64,000 bases of DNA from Pictodentalium vernedei. Lineage: Eukaryota > Mollusca > Scaphopoda > Dentaliida > Dentaliidae. The notes under the pieces are model-generated. The model saw only the letters and a program-made list of their open reading frames with translations. It was not told the DNA's origin and ran no database searches. Where the stretch lies: positions 529,254,971 to 529,318,970 of the forward strand of contig CM062297.1 in assembly GCA_031216915.1 (NCBI GenBank). The letters run 5' to 3'. Below, in pieces: positions 52,172 through 62,329 of this stretch (the stretch's first letter is position 1; the number at the start of each line of letters is the position of its first letter). Made by a program: the position numbers and the translations under genes.

Positions 52172-53354
52172 TTTCTTCCATTTCCGTAAAAAAATGTTGC
52201 CGAGGCCAACGTTCTTAGAACATAGTTTAGTCAGACCTCAATATTTCCGTTTGGCACACCCTACAGGGCACATTTATGATCAGATTGCTTTGAAACCTGG
52301 CATGCTTGTTTGGGGTGACCTCTAGATATGAGCTATCGATTTTCTTCAATTTCTGTCCAAAAATGTTGTCGAGGCCAACGTTCTTAGAACTTAGTTTAGT
52401 CAGACCTCAATATTTCCCTTTTTGGCATGCCCTATAGGGCACATTTATGATCAGATTGCTTTGAAACCTGGCATGCTTGTTTGGGGTGACCTCTAGATGG
52501 GAGCTATCGATTTTCTTCGATTCCCGTCAAAAAATGTTGCCACTGGCAATGACCTTCGATGAACTTAGTAAAAACTATGATCGGATCACTTTGAAACTTG
52601 GTATGTGTGTTCATGGTGACATCTAGATGTGAGCTATTGCTTTTTTTCATTTCCATAAAAAATTATTGTTGTTATCACCAGCCTTTGAACTTACTGCATT
52701 TGTTCATCAACTTATCCCTTTTGCACTCTATTCAGGGTATATTTATGAATTTCCATAAAAAAAACAACAAAAAACATTGCTATAAGCAATGACCTTCTAC
52801 TTAGTGCATTTGTGCATTAACATCTTCCTTTGGCATGCCTCAGAGGGCACATTCATTATCAGGTTGTTTTGAAACTTTGTATGCTTATGTTGGGTGACAA
52901 AGATAGGAGCTATTGATTTTCTTTTCATTTCCATCAAAAACTGTTGCTGTTGGCAACAATCTTTGAATTTATTGCATTTGTGCATCAACATTCTTCTTTG
53001 ACATGGCCTACAGGCCACATTTATCATAGGGTGTTTTTTTAACTTGGTGTGCTCATTAGGCAAGACCTTTAGATAAGAGCTATTGATTAGCATTCATTTC
53101 TGTGAAAAAAGTTGCCATTTACAATAACCTCTGAACATACTGCATTTGTGTATCAACATTCTTCCTTTAGCCAGTCTTACAGTTTGCATTTAAAAATGCA
53201 TGGATTACTCTGACGTTGTGCACACACAATGCTGTTATGTAGAAATTTCATCAAATAACATTGGTACCAATGATCTTCAATTTTGCCATTTCATTTATAA
53301 ATTACCAAGTTCAAGTTTGTCAAGTTGAGCTACAGTGTCATTGACACTTTCATT

Positions 53355-54432
53355 TATTATATGACTACCACATATAGCCCCTCAATACCACTGTAGTTTG
53401 CCCATCAAATCCAGCTCTCCGGAAAACAAGAGTGTCAAGTTTTCCAGATCGTTATCATGCCTATTTCAAATGAGGCGCTCGTGAATGGACTATTTCTACC
53501 AGTGACCTATAAATAAATCGGTAAATTCCACAAATGCATCAGGGAATTCTGTAATGCATGTGTTCGATCTTGAGTCATTTTTTAATACCGTATGAGCAAA
53601 CACTGCTTTTCTATGACCAGTTACAGAACTCAACAAAAACAATTGCACAGTTTGCACGTTTCTCGGCATGCGATTGAAAGAAAAATGAGAATCGGTTAGA
53701 ATATTATATCAAATTGAATGTGCTCGAGGCCCATTGCCTAGTGACAAATATAGATTGCGACTCCTCATTAAACTCCTGACAAACATTCCAGTTGAGGTCT
53801 ATTTGAAAATGCCATGCTGAACAGTTGTAAAATAACAATTAACAACTATCTTCAAGATCCAAATCCAACAAAACATAGGAGAATCTGTGTTATCGACAGC
53901 AATTCCGATTGAAATTCAAGTCTTGCCTCCATTGTTTTGACTTTCCTGTTCGAAATGAACGTTCGATATTACTACACGTTTGGGATTCCCAATTCCATAA
54001 ATCGTTAATGGTTATTTGGCTTATATAATTCTTGTCGTATTTGAGTTTTCAGGTGTTGTGATCAGTTTAAAAACCTGATTGTCATATAAACAAATTACCA
54101 CAACAGTCAATTGATCTGTGTTGTTGTATTCTGTCTCGATGACGAGTTAAGATCTGCAGTGCCTCGTTTGATCTGGCCGATCTCATCTCATCAACTGGAC
54201 GGAATACAACAACACAGATAAATTGACTGTTGTAATCTGTATGCATCAGCCACAGTAACTTCATGAACATTCGATTTAGAAAGAGAACATTTTTACCTGC
54301 ACTCATGGAAAACTGATTACACATGATTGCACATGTCAAGATCACCATTTTGATTACAGTAATTACATGACAAATAAATCACCATCTCAGCAAAATAAAT
54401 TTAGACTAGATAAATTCTTGCCATTGTGATGT
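53355..54432. other. Intergenic or FBF1 intron sequence between HT5 and A5
   Basis: No gene is recognised and no candidate FBF1 exon was found. It contains the foldback at 54091-54238. Confidence 0.45.
54091..54238. repeat. Foldback with about 35-40 bp arms
   Basis: The left arm (about 54101-54135, CAACAGTCAATTGATCTGTG...) is an inverted copy of the right arm (about 54198-54232, ...CACAGATAAATTGACTGTTG), with a 60-bp loop. One or two mismatches are seen. Probably a miniature element. Confidence 0.78.
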
Positions 54433-54640
54433 ATTTTTATACAACAACCAATGGCCCAGACTAGCTGGTGCTAACTCAAAAATATCCAGGGCCAAACACA
54501 AATTTTGCTCCCCCAATCCCCAAAATTTGCATGCAAAACCGAAAAAATTATGTCCTAACTGGTTCTCCATACTTTTGCGAACTGAGCACACATAGTATCC
54601 AGGAAGACACGGAAACTGGCGCAAACCAGCATTCTTTGTT
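54433..54640 (+). repeat. Left inverted terminal repeat of A5
   Basis: It shares CCAATGGCCCAGACTAGC, GGGCCAAACACAAATTTTGC and CCAATCCCCAAAATTTGC with the other copies. The GC palindromes are degraded (GAACTGAGCACACATAGT; ACTGGCGCAAAC). Its right partner is outside the window. Confidence 0.82.
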
Positions 54641-54804
54641 TGGCCCTTCTGTCAGTAACAACAAACTGACATCTGTGCTTTTAAATCTCAGTTTTAATGA
54701 TGCCAGACACAAATCAATGGTGAATTTTGCGGATCCAAGGACACATTTGGATGATGGAAGGAAGAAACGGTGTTTTGAAACTTTCAGGGCTGTAACTTTA
54801 TAAT

Positions 54805-55010
54805 ATTTTTATACTGTACCAATGACCCAGACTTAGCTGGTGCTAACTCTTAAATTCTAGGGCCAAACACAAATTTTGCCCCCCCCCCCAATCCCCAAAA
54901 TTTGCATCAAAATCGAAATAATATATGTCCTATGTGGTCCTCCATACTTTTATCCACTGAGCATGCTCAGTGTCAAGGAAGTCCAAAATTGGAGCCAAAT
55001 CCTTATTCTT
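54805..55010 (+). repeat. Left inverted terminal repeat of A4
   Basis: It pairs with 61371-61606. The palindrome reads ACTGAGCATGCTCAGT, so CpGs of the A3 version have changed on both sides yet symmetry is kept. The other palindrome reads TTGGAGCCAA. The C tract is 11 long. Confidence 0.86.
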
Positions 55011-55892
55011 TGTTTGCCCCTTCAATCAGTTACATCTCACTGATATCTGTGCTTATAATCTCAGTTAAAATTATGCCAGACACAAAATCATGAAAGAAAT
55101 GGTGGATCTAAGGATAAAATAAGAGGATGAGAGGAAGAAACAGTGGAAGGATGTGTTCAGGGCTGTAACTTATAATTTTTATGCAAAATTATTTCATGTT
55201 CCGTAATTTCGGGGCATAGGCCTGATGTTTACATTCTTGTTATGAAATTTCCACAGTTTGTTCAGAGTTTCCTCTCTCCCTTTCCCTTATACACCCCTTG
55301 CTATTCTCCCATGCTTTTGGCATAATTTTTGTAATTTTTTTACTGAAATTTCTTGGGAGTTTTGGCTTGGTAACAGAATGGTTATTCTGTTTTTCCCCAT
55401 GGTTATGCCCTCACCCTAGGGTGGTTAGGCGTTTCGGTCATGCATCTACCATCCGATGTACTGCAGTTTCTTCTCAGGAAGCCTCTGTTTTACATCGGAT
55501 AGTGTTAAAATTGGTTACTGATTTCGGGCCATATTTTCAGTGCCTGGAGTCTTGTTTCCAGTTTTTATTCACTTTTGTTGATGTTGACAACGGTTACTTC
55601 TGACAGTGTCTTCTATTAGTTCTACTCAAAGCCAGATACATTAATATTGTCCATAAGTGTAACATTAATTTTTAAACATGTTTTAAAATTTTTTGTCCAC
55701 ACTCAGGCTTTTTTGGGATCCATTTGGGCTCATCGTTCCCATTGGGAACTTGGGCTCATCTTGAAATTTTTTGCGAAAAATTTTTTTTCTTTTGAATTAA
55801 TTTTCAAAATGTTTGTAATGGATTATTATTATTATGTATCTTTGTTTTCAAGGGTTGGTGCGAGTACGATGACTGTTTAATATTTTTTCAAA

Positions 55893-58017
55893 ATGAAAGA
55901 ATATTGTTCAATTGTAAATCGAGGAAGTCTTCCTCTGTTTCTCATGTTCATTGTATTGTTGTAGTCTGTGTACTCGCATTAATTCTTGCTCAGTGTGTGC
56001 CAATTCAAATGACAAACATTGGAGACGTGTGTCACGGTATATTGTTAGTGGTGAGAGGTCCAGTCCGGTCCTCTCTCCACAGGGTCACTCTAGTTTTTTC
56101 AGTCTCTTTTTCAGAGGAACAAGAACAGGGTGATGTTTCCGTGATGTCTTCAAAAGTGTGCTTCCGTCATCGCAATAATGAGCTAGCGGCTAAGTGCTCA
56201 AAGGAATGCGGCAAGTGCCTAAGAGGTCTCACTTAGGATCGATGGTCACTTGTCGCTCGCTAGCTTCCCCGGTGAAGCAATCATTCACGAAATGGTTGTA
56301 ACGCCGGGTTTGTCTTTTGCGGTCCAGGAGAGGAGAAGGGGTGTTGCAAGCACTATAATCTCGGATCACGAACACCCGGCGACAACGGATCGGAGGATGG
56401 AACGGAAGAAGCCAGTCAGTCCGGTAGCTAGCTGTCCAGGTCTGCCCGGACCGTGAGTGAGAGAGCCCCCCCTCTCTCTTATAACAACATTTGGGCCCAG
56501 ATGTTGTTGTATGTAACGTTCGTTAGTCGGAGCATACGTCCACTCCTCCTGCTCGGGACGCTCCGTCGCATAGACAGTCCGACGCGGCTTGTCTATTGGC
56601 TTCCTCATCCTCACGTCAGCACACACGACCGCACCTTGGCTATGTGACCGCAGATATCCAGCCTGCTTCGCCGACCAGGGAGTCCACATCGACCAGGTCA
56701 CGCCATCCGCTAGCCAAGGACACGAGGCCTTTCCAGTCGGGACGTTCGCATATGAGAAGTATGCAGGAATTAACGTCCCAGGAGCTTCCAGCGGCTAATT
56801 TACGTAAGACCGCAGCTCCATAGGCCTCCATGACGGACTTGCTATCACAGATAGCTCAATTCATCGCAGCATCCCAGCAGCCATCAGAAAGTTTTTCAGT
56901 AAAGAAACTGTCTGAGGAAGCTGGGTTGGTTCGCTCCTCTGCAGAGTCAGTAAGGGACACCCAAGATTCTTATGTGGTCCAGGTGGATGGTAAAAGGGAA
57001 TTAGCGCAGCTGAAATTTTCCCTTTCCGAACAACTTAAGGTGGACGTAGATTTCATCCGGCAACACCTTTTAGAAGTTGTTTCTCCAGACCAAAATGCTG
57101 CATTACCTGATAAACTGAAAGCGTCACTGGACACAGATTTATTCGGCCGGAATAGGGACATTGAGCCTGACTTTCCAACCCAGTCCAGAAATGTCACAGA
57201 CATTGTACTTATTTATGACGCTATATTCAAGCTAGCCTTTAAGACTGGCAAATCAGGTTTCTTATCGTTTCATGCTCTACAGCTGCCTTTCATCAATCAT
57301 AGAAATAGATTTGAAACGGCAGGACAGGGCGTGCCGAGAATTCCTCTGCGTTTAGACGACCAGGCAGACGACATGGAATTGTCATTGTCGATTTATCCAG
57401 TACGCTGGTGATGACTATCTTGTCTAACAGAAAAATCAGTTTAGATGCATTATCTTACGCAGATCACCTTACCAGAGCATTATTATTACGTCTCGAAGGA
57501 AAGAATCCCAGGATGTTCAAAACTTCCTTGAGAGTTCTTTCGAGGGCCATAGCATTTTCTACATATAACTCTGCCCTTTCAGTGGCAATATGGAGTTAGT
57601 CAGATATGATGTTGCCCTGGCTGCATCCACAAGAGTGGATAGTAAGGTGAAAAACTCTCTTCCAGTCACTCCGGTCTTAGGAGAGCTTCTCTTCGATGGT
57701 AATCTTTCTACAATCTATAATCAGATTACTAAGAAAGCTTTGGATTCTCTGCTTTTAAATCCACTTTGAAAAAGTCGGCCTCAGCAGGGAGGAGTAAGGC
57801 AGGCACTTCTGGGGCGAATGCGTCCATAGGAAGTTCCTATAGAGGATCTAAGAAAGCCTCTACGTCTTACTCCGGAGATCGTCAGAGTAGTGACTCAGAT
57901 AGGGGTCATAATGCTGGCTGAGATATCCAGTCAGACGCCCCTAGGTCGACTGGGCGAGGTGCAGGTTGTGGAGGATGTGGTTTCTCCTCCCGCAACCCTC
58001 GCAGGGCCAGGAGGTGA
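55893..58017 (+). pseudogene. DIRS Gag-like ORF, multiply frameshifted (A4)
   Basis: The start ATG at 55893 and the end TGA at 58015-58017 match the intact copy. The first frameshift already falls in the Cys cluster, and others follow near 56220, 56450, 56822 (TAG) and 57410-57600. The longest readable piece is 56830-57411, in the central conserved domain. No functional product is expected. Confidence 0.83.
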
Positions 58018-59981
58018 TGTTTTAAACCTCTATTACGTTCCAGTGGGCGGAAGGTTGTTGAGATTCTTAACCAATTGGTTGTCAATTACGGACGACCCAT
58101 GGGTACAAGGGGTTATTTCCGAAGGTCTAAAACTGTCCTTCAAGGAAAAACCTCCGTTAACTCGAAGTCCACTCTGGTCTCAGCTTCCGTTAAACGTTCA
58201 GAAGAGAGATTCACTTCTATCAGAAATTTAATCTCTTCTGGACAAGAATGCTATAGACGTAGAAAATGAGGAATCTCCAATTTTCTACAGTCACCTGTTC
58301 CTGGTTCCAAGACCAGGCGGCTCGTTTTGTACAGTTATAGATCTGAGCTGGATAAACAAGCTGATTGTGGTTCCAAAATTTTATATGGAGATCATCCGAT
58401 CGGTCAGAATGAGCATTCGAGTGAACGATTATGCTGCGAGCATAGATCTCAAAGATGTGTACTTTCACATCATGGTACATCCGGCGTTTAGAAAGTACCT
58501 TCGCTTCGCTGTCCCAGGAGTTGTTTTCAGTTCCGAGCAATGATGCTCTGGTCTGAATCTAGCGCCCTCAAATAATGATCTCAGTAATGACTCATTTCCG
58601 AGCTCATTCGTCTGTGGTAACGTCGGCCTACTTGGACAACATTCTTCAGGGTTACGGCAGCAAGGTAACGCTTCAGAACGATGTTCAGAGTTTGCTTCAA
58701 TTGCTCCGACGTCTCGGTTTCATAGTAAATGAAAAGAAGTCGGATCTAGTGCCGTCCAAGTCATTCACCCACGTGGGAATGAGCTTAGAGACGCACAACA
58801 TTCTCGTTCGTCTGCCGTTAACCAGAGCGATAATAGTCAGTTGTTACACTCGCTTTTGTCTTCACTCAGATGTAGTAACAGCAAGAGAATTCATGAGACT
58901 GACAGGTTTGTGCGGAGCCACTGCGGATCTTATTCCGATGAGGCGGCTACGCACTCGTCCACTCCAGATATTTTTTACTCAGAATTGGAGTGTGAAGACT
59001 CATTCGCTTGAAACGAACATCGTCTCATGTGAAACATGAGATTCAGACTTGGGCAGATATTCAGTGGTTAACTCAGGGAGTACCACTGCAACTGCCGGAT
59101 CTGATTTTTATGATATTGACGGATGCGAGTCAAACAGGTTGGGGTGCAACTTTGAGCCCATCAGATTCGAGGTGCCTGGGTCTTTGGGATCCGCAGGTCC
59201 TAAACAAGCACATAAACATCAAAAGATGATGTCAATTGGCTTGCGCTACATCTGTGGATGAACATCATTCAGAATTCGCATGTTCAATTTCTGTCCAACA
59301 ATTCGACAGTAGTAGCGTATATTTGGATCCAGGGAGGCACTCACTTCCATTCCGTTGTTCAATCTAACGGAAAGAATCCTTCTGTTTGTCCTAGAGCATC
59401 AAGTTCTTCTATCGGTCTGTCATATTCCGGGTCGTCTGAACGTTCTAGCAGACTCCCTTTCTCGGAAAAGTCGTATGTTGCCGTCAGAATGAACTCTCAA
59501 CAAACGAGTATTCAGTCAGATTTGCTACCTATGGGATCGTCCTATGATAGACTTATTTGCGACGCATCTCAACAATCAGTTGCAGACGTATGTGTCGTCA
59601 TGCCCAGATCCTCGAGCATTTGCAATAGACGCCCTCTCGATCTCTTGAGATGGAATGATAGGATACGTGTATCCTCCAGCTCCGTTGATTCAGCTGATAT
59701 TGCTAAAATCAAGCAATCTCACTGCAAGATCCTATTGGTAGCATCTCTGTCACCCCAGAGACCATAGATAAATCTACTCAGGTGTTGGTTGTGGGACATT
59801 CCGCGGAAGCTTCCTCCACAGGAGGACCTTCTTTTGCAGGGAAAATCACGCACACTGCATCACAACCCGCTAGGTCTCAACCTTCACGTATTTCCATTGT
59901 GCAGTCCTTCTTGCACGGCAAGCATTTACAGGACGAGCAGTGGACGCAATTTCTAACTGTAGGAGGACCTCCTCTTAGCTA
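58018..59981 (+). pseudogene. DIRS RT/RNase H/methylase-like ORF, decayed (A4)
   Basis: The GGRL...TDDPWV block is readable (about 58040-58103). A frame change near 58231 and several more follow. The active-site box reads YLDN instead of YLDD (about 58629-58640), so the second catalytic Asp is lost as well. RNase H boxes are readable at about 59108-59229, with MTDAS as LTDAS, and further on in other frames. The methylase-like block is in pieces at 59560-59980. Confidence 0.84.
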
Positions 59982-60622
59982 AATTATGCTGCTAAGTGGA
60001 AGGTTTTCTCTCGATGGTGTAGGGATCATTCTATTGATTTTATGATCCCTCCATTCCAGACATTGCTAATTTTTTGGTCTACTTGTTTGACGAGATCAAA
60101 CTGCAGCCAAATACTATTTAGGGTTATAAGTCTATGTTATCGGATGCCTATCATTATGATAGATTACAGATTGGATCTAATGTCTCTTTATCTAAGTTAG
60201 CATAAAACTTTTCGATAAATAGACCTAGAACCCTTAGGTTAATTCCTAAGTGGAATTTAGCTTGGGTTCTTCTGAAGCTAAAAGAAGCGCCATTTGAACC
60301 TCTTGATACAGTGGTTTTCAAATACTTATCTTATAAGACAGCTTTTCTCTTAGCCTTCTCTTCTGCTAGAAGAGTTAGTGAGCTTCATACCCTATCTGTT
60401 GATGATTCTCACTATCGTAGTTTTGGTAATACTATTACATTGACTACTAATGTTGGATTTTTGGCTAACAATCAGGCTCGTAATAAGTACCCTGAACCTG
60501 TTTTTTGGGCTCTTTCGTCTCCAGACGGTCATAGGCCTTTGCTTTGTCCAGTCAGAGCTATGCATATTTACACCGTAGATCTGTTGCTCAGAATGTCGTC
60601 CACTAAACAGTTGCAACTATAG
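59720..60622 (+). pseudogene. Tyrosine recombinase, C-terminal deletion (A4)
   Basis: The region up to the first Arg box (ARRVSEL, about 60367-60387) is present, with stops near 60118 and 60204. At about 60581 the sequence jumps from GTAGATCTG to TTGCTCAGAATGTCG. This deletes the HxxR and Tyr segments, about 380 bp in A1 and A2 coordinates. Both breakpoints carry ATCTG in the undeleted copies, consistent with microhomology-mediated loss. Confidence 0.86.
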
Positions 60623-61210
60623 TTATGCAGGCTTTCTGTTCCGGTAGTGACTCTGTCCTGCAGCCCTCTTCGTTCTGGGGTATTTGACCCAGAGCAAAGG
60701 GAAGGGGGGGGGGGGGGGGATAGTGTTCCCTTATCTCACCTGCTTTATAGTGAAAAGCAAGGGAATACCGCCTCTGGAGTCAGTATTTCTGAGTCGGTGC
60801 CAGGATGGTTTTAAAGTGTGAAGCTTATGTCTATCTCATTTATGTAATATTTTTAAAGTGTAGTTCAGTGTGGAGCATTTGTATATGTCACGTGTCATAC
60901 GAGCGCTAATATACAATCCTCGGACACTTTTAAAAGAGTGTAAAGAGTCTCATTCTCTGGACTATCTTTATTTATTGGCTTTCCTTTAAAAAGATTAGTA
61001 TAATGGGTTATACTGGATGTTAATAGAGTCCATTGATGTTATTGTGCTCAATTACGGAATGTATTTTGTCTTTCTTTTTTGGTATAAACAAGAAAGATAC
61101 ATGTAAAGCCTGTTCTCCTCTTCTCCCTGAGGGGATAATTCTGTTTACATGTAATTGAGTCTATTGGATTATCCTTTATGTCCTAGGCCCTCCAGTTTTT
61201 TTCTATTCAG
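60623..61210 (+). other. 3' non-coding region of A4
   Basis: The conserved family tail with a G-run at about 60704-60719, the GTTCCCTTA...AAGCAAGGGAA pair and CTAGGCCCTCCAG (about 61182-61194). No ORF. Confidence 0.65.
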
Positions 61211-61294
61211 GTAAGTCTGGGTCGTTGGTATAGTATAAAAATGTTAAAAAATTTATAGTAATTTATATATTTTTTATACTTACCAATGACCCAG
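61211..61294. repeat. Internal complementary region of A4
   Basis: The left half is complementary to the left tip (54805 onward) and the right half (from about 61242) to the right tip (about 61555-61606). It has the same organisation as in A3. Confidence 0.86.
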
Positions 61295-61370
61295 GCGGGG
61301 ATGGCCCTCCCATGAGTTGGGAACTCATACCTCCCCGCTGATTACATAATGCTTACCAGGCACTGGTGGT

Positions 61371-61606
61371 AAGAATGAGGATTTGGCTCCAATTTTGGAC
61401 TTCCTTGACACTGAGCATGCTCAGTGGATAAAAGTATGGAGGACCACATTGGACATATATGTTTTGGATTTTGATGCAAATTTTGGGGATTGGGGGGGGG
61501 GGGGGGCGAAATTTGTGTTTGGCCCTAGAATTTAAGAGTTAGCACCAGCTAAGTCTGGGTCATTGGTAAGTATAAAAAATATATAAATTACTATAAATTT
61601 TTCAAC
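61371..61606 (-). repeat. Right inverted terminal repeat of A4
   Basis: Inverted partner of 54805-55010, with the same altered palindrome (ACTGAGCATGCTCAGT) and a G tract of about 15 against 11 C on the left. Confidence 0.86.
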
Positions 61607-62329
61607 TTTTACAAAAATTATTTCATGTTTCCCAATTTCGGGACATGGGCCTGATGTCATCATTCTTGCTAATGATTTTTCCACTGTTTGTCAAGTGTTC
61701 CTTCCCTATCATTCTTTGAAGCCCCTCCAGTTAAACTCCCAAGCTTTTTGGCTTGTTTTATTGAACATTTTTTATGAATTTCTTGGGAGTTTGACGTGTT
61801 ACACAGAATGTTTATTCTGTATATCCCCATGGTTACGTCCTCACCCTAGCGGTGTTTAGGCGTTTTTGGTCATGCATCTTACATCTGATGTATCGTTTTT
61901 TCTTCTGATGAAGATCCTGCTTTACATCGGATAGTTCAAAATCTCTTACTGACTTCGGGGCTTTTTATTCAGTGCCTGGAGTCTTGTTTCCGGTTTTTCT
62001 TCTGACGTTGTTTACATTGACAACGCTCTGTAAATATATGTAGTTTCCTATTTATTATCATGGTAGGACTGTTGTACATTAAATATTCCGGTAGTGTAGC
62101 AATTAATTTTTTGGATAATAAGAAAAATTTTGTCCACACTTAGGCTCTATCGGGATACATTTGGGCTCATCGTTCCCATTGGGGACTTGGGCTCCTGTCA
62201 AAATTTTTCTAAAATTTTTTTTTTCTAAATTATTTTTCGATTTATATTTTGAATGTTATTTATTATGTATCTTTTTCATATATTTATTGTGGAGTTGGTG
62301 GGAGTACAGTCGACTTTATTTTGATCAGT
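61607..62329 (+). other. 5' leader of A5, second part
   Basis: It continues the leader interrupted at 54804: ATTATTTCATG, GGGACATGGGCCTGATG, then GAATTTCTTGGGAGTTTG and CAGTGCCTGGAGTC, as in the other copies. Non-coding. Confidence 0.72.

Larger units (their letters stand above)
44580..53354 (+). mobile_element. Hairpin-headed tandem-repeat element HT5, split by A3
   Basis: The parts are 44580-45051 and 52172-53354. The head is AGCTCAACTTGACAAAGTC...GCTGAGCT, and the 3' end has TTTGTCAAGTTGAGCT (about 53317-53332) as an inverted match to the head. Units of about 170-190 bp carry GGTGACCTCTAGATGG, TTTCTTCRATTTCCGTC and AAAAATGTTGCC. The left and right parts join within one unit exactly in register. 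Non-coding. Confidence 0.8.
54805..61606 (+). mobile_element. DIRS-like retrotransposon, family A copy A4, nested in A5 (defective)
   Basis: Complete from left tip to right tip (6,802 bp), with both terminal repeats and the internal complementary region. Gag and RT have many frameshifts, and the recombinase lacks its C-terminal half. Insertion into the A5 leader is exact: the A5 leader is restored in register when this block is removed. It shares the sense orientation with all other copies. Confidence 0.9.

Noticed and set aside
54091..54238. tRNA or structured RNA gene
   Set aside because: The long inverted arms fit a simple foldback; no cloverleaf or anticodon arm could be drawn.
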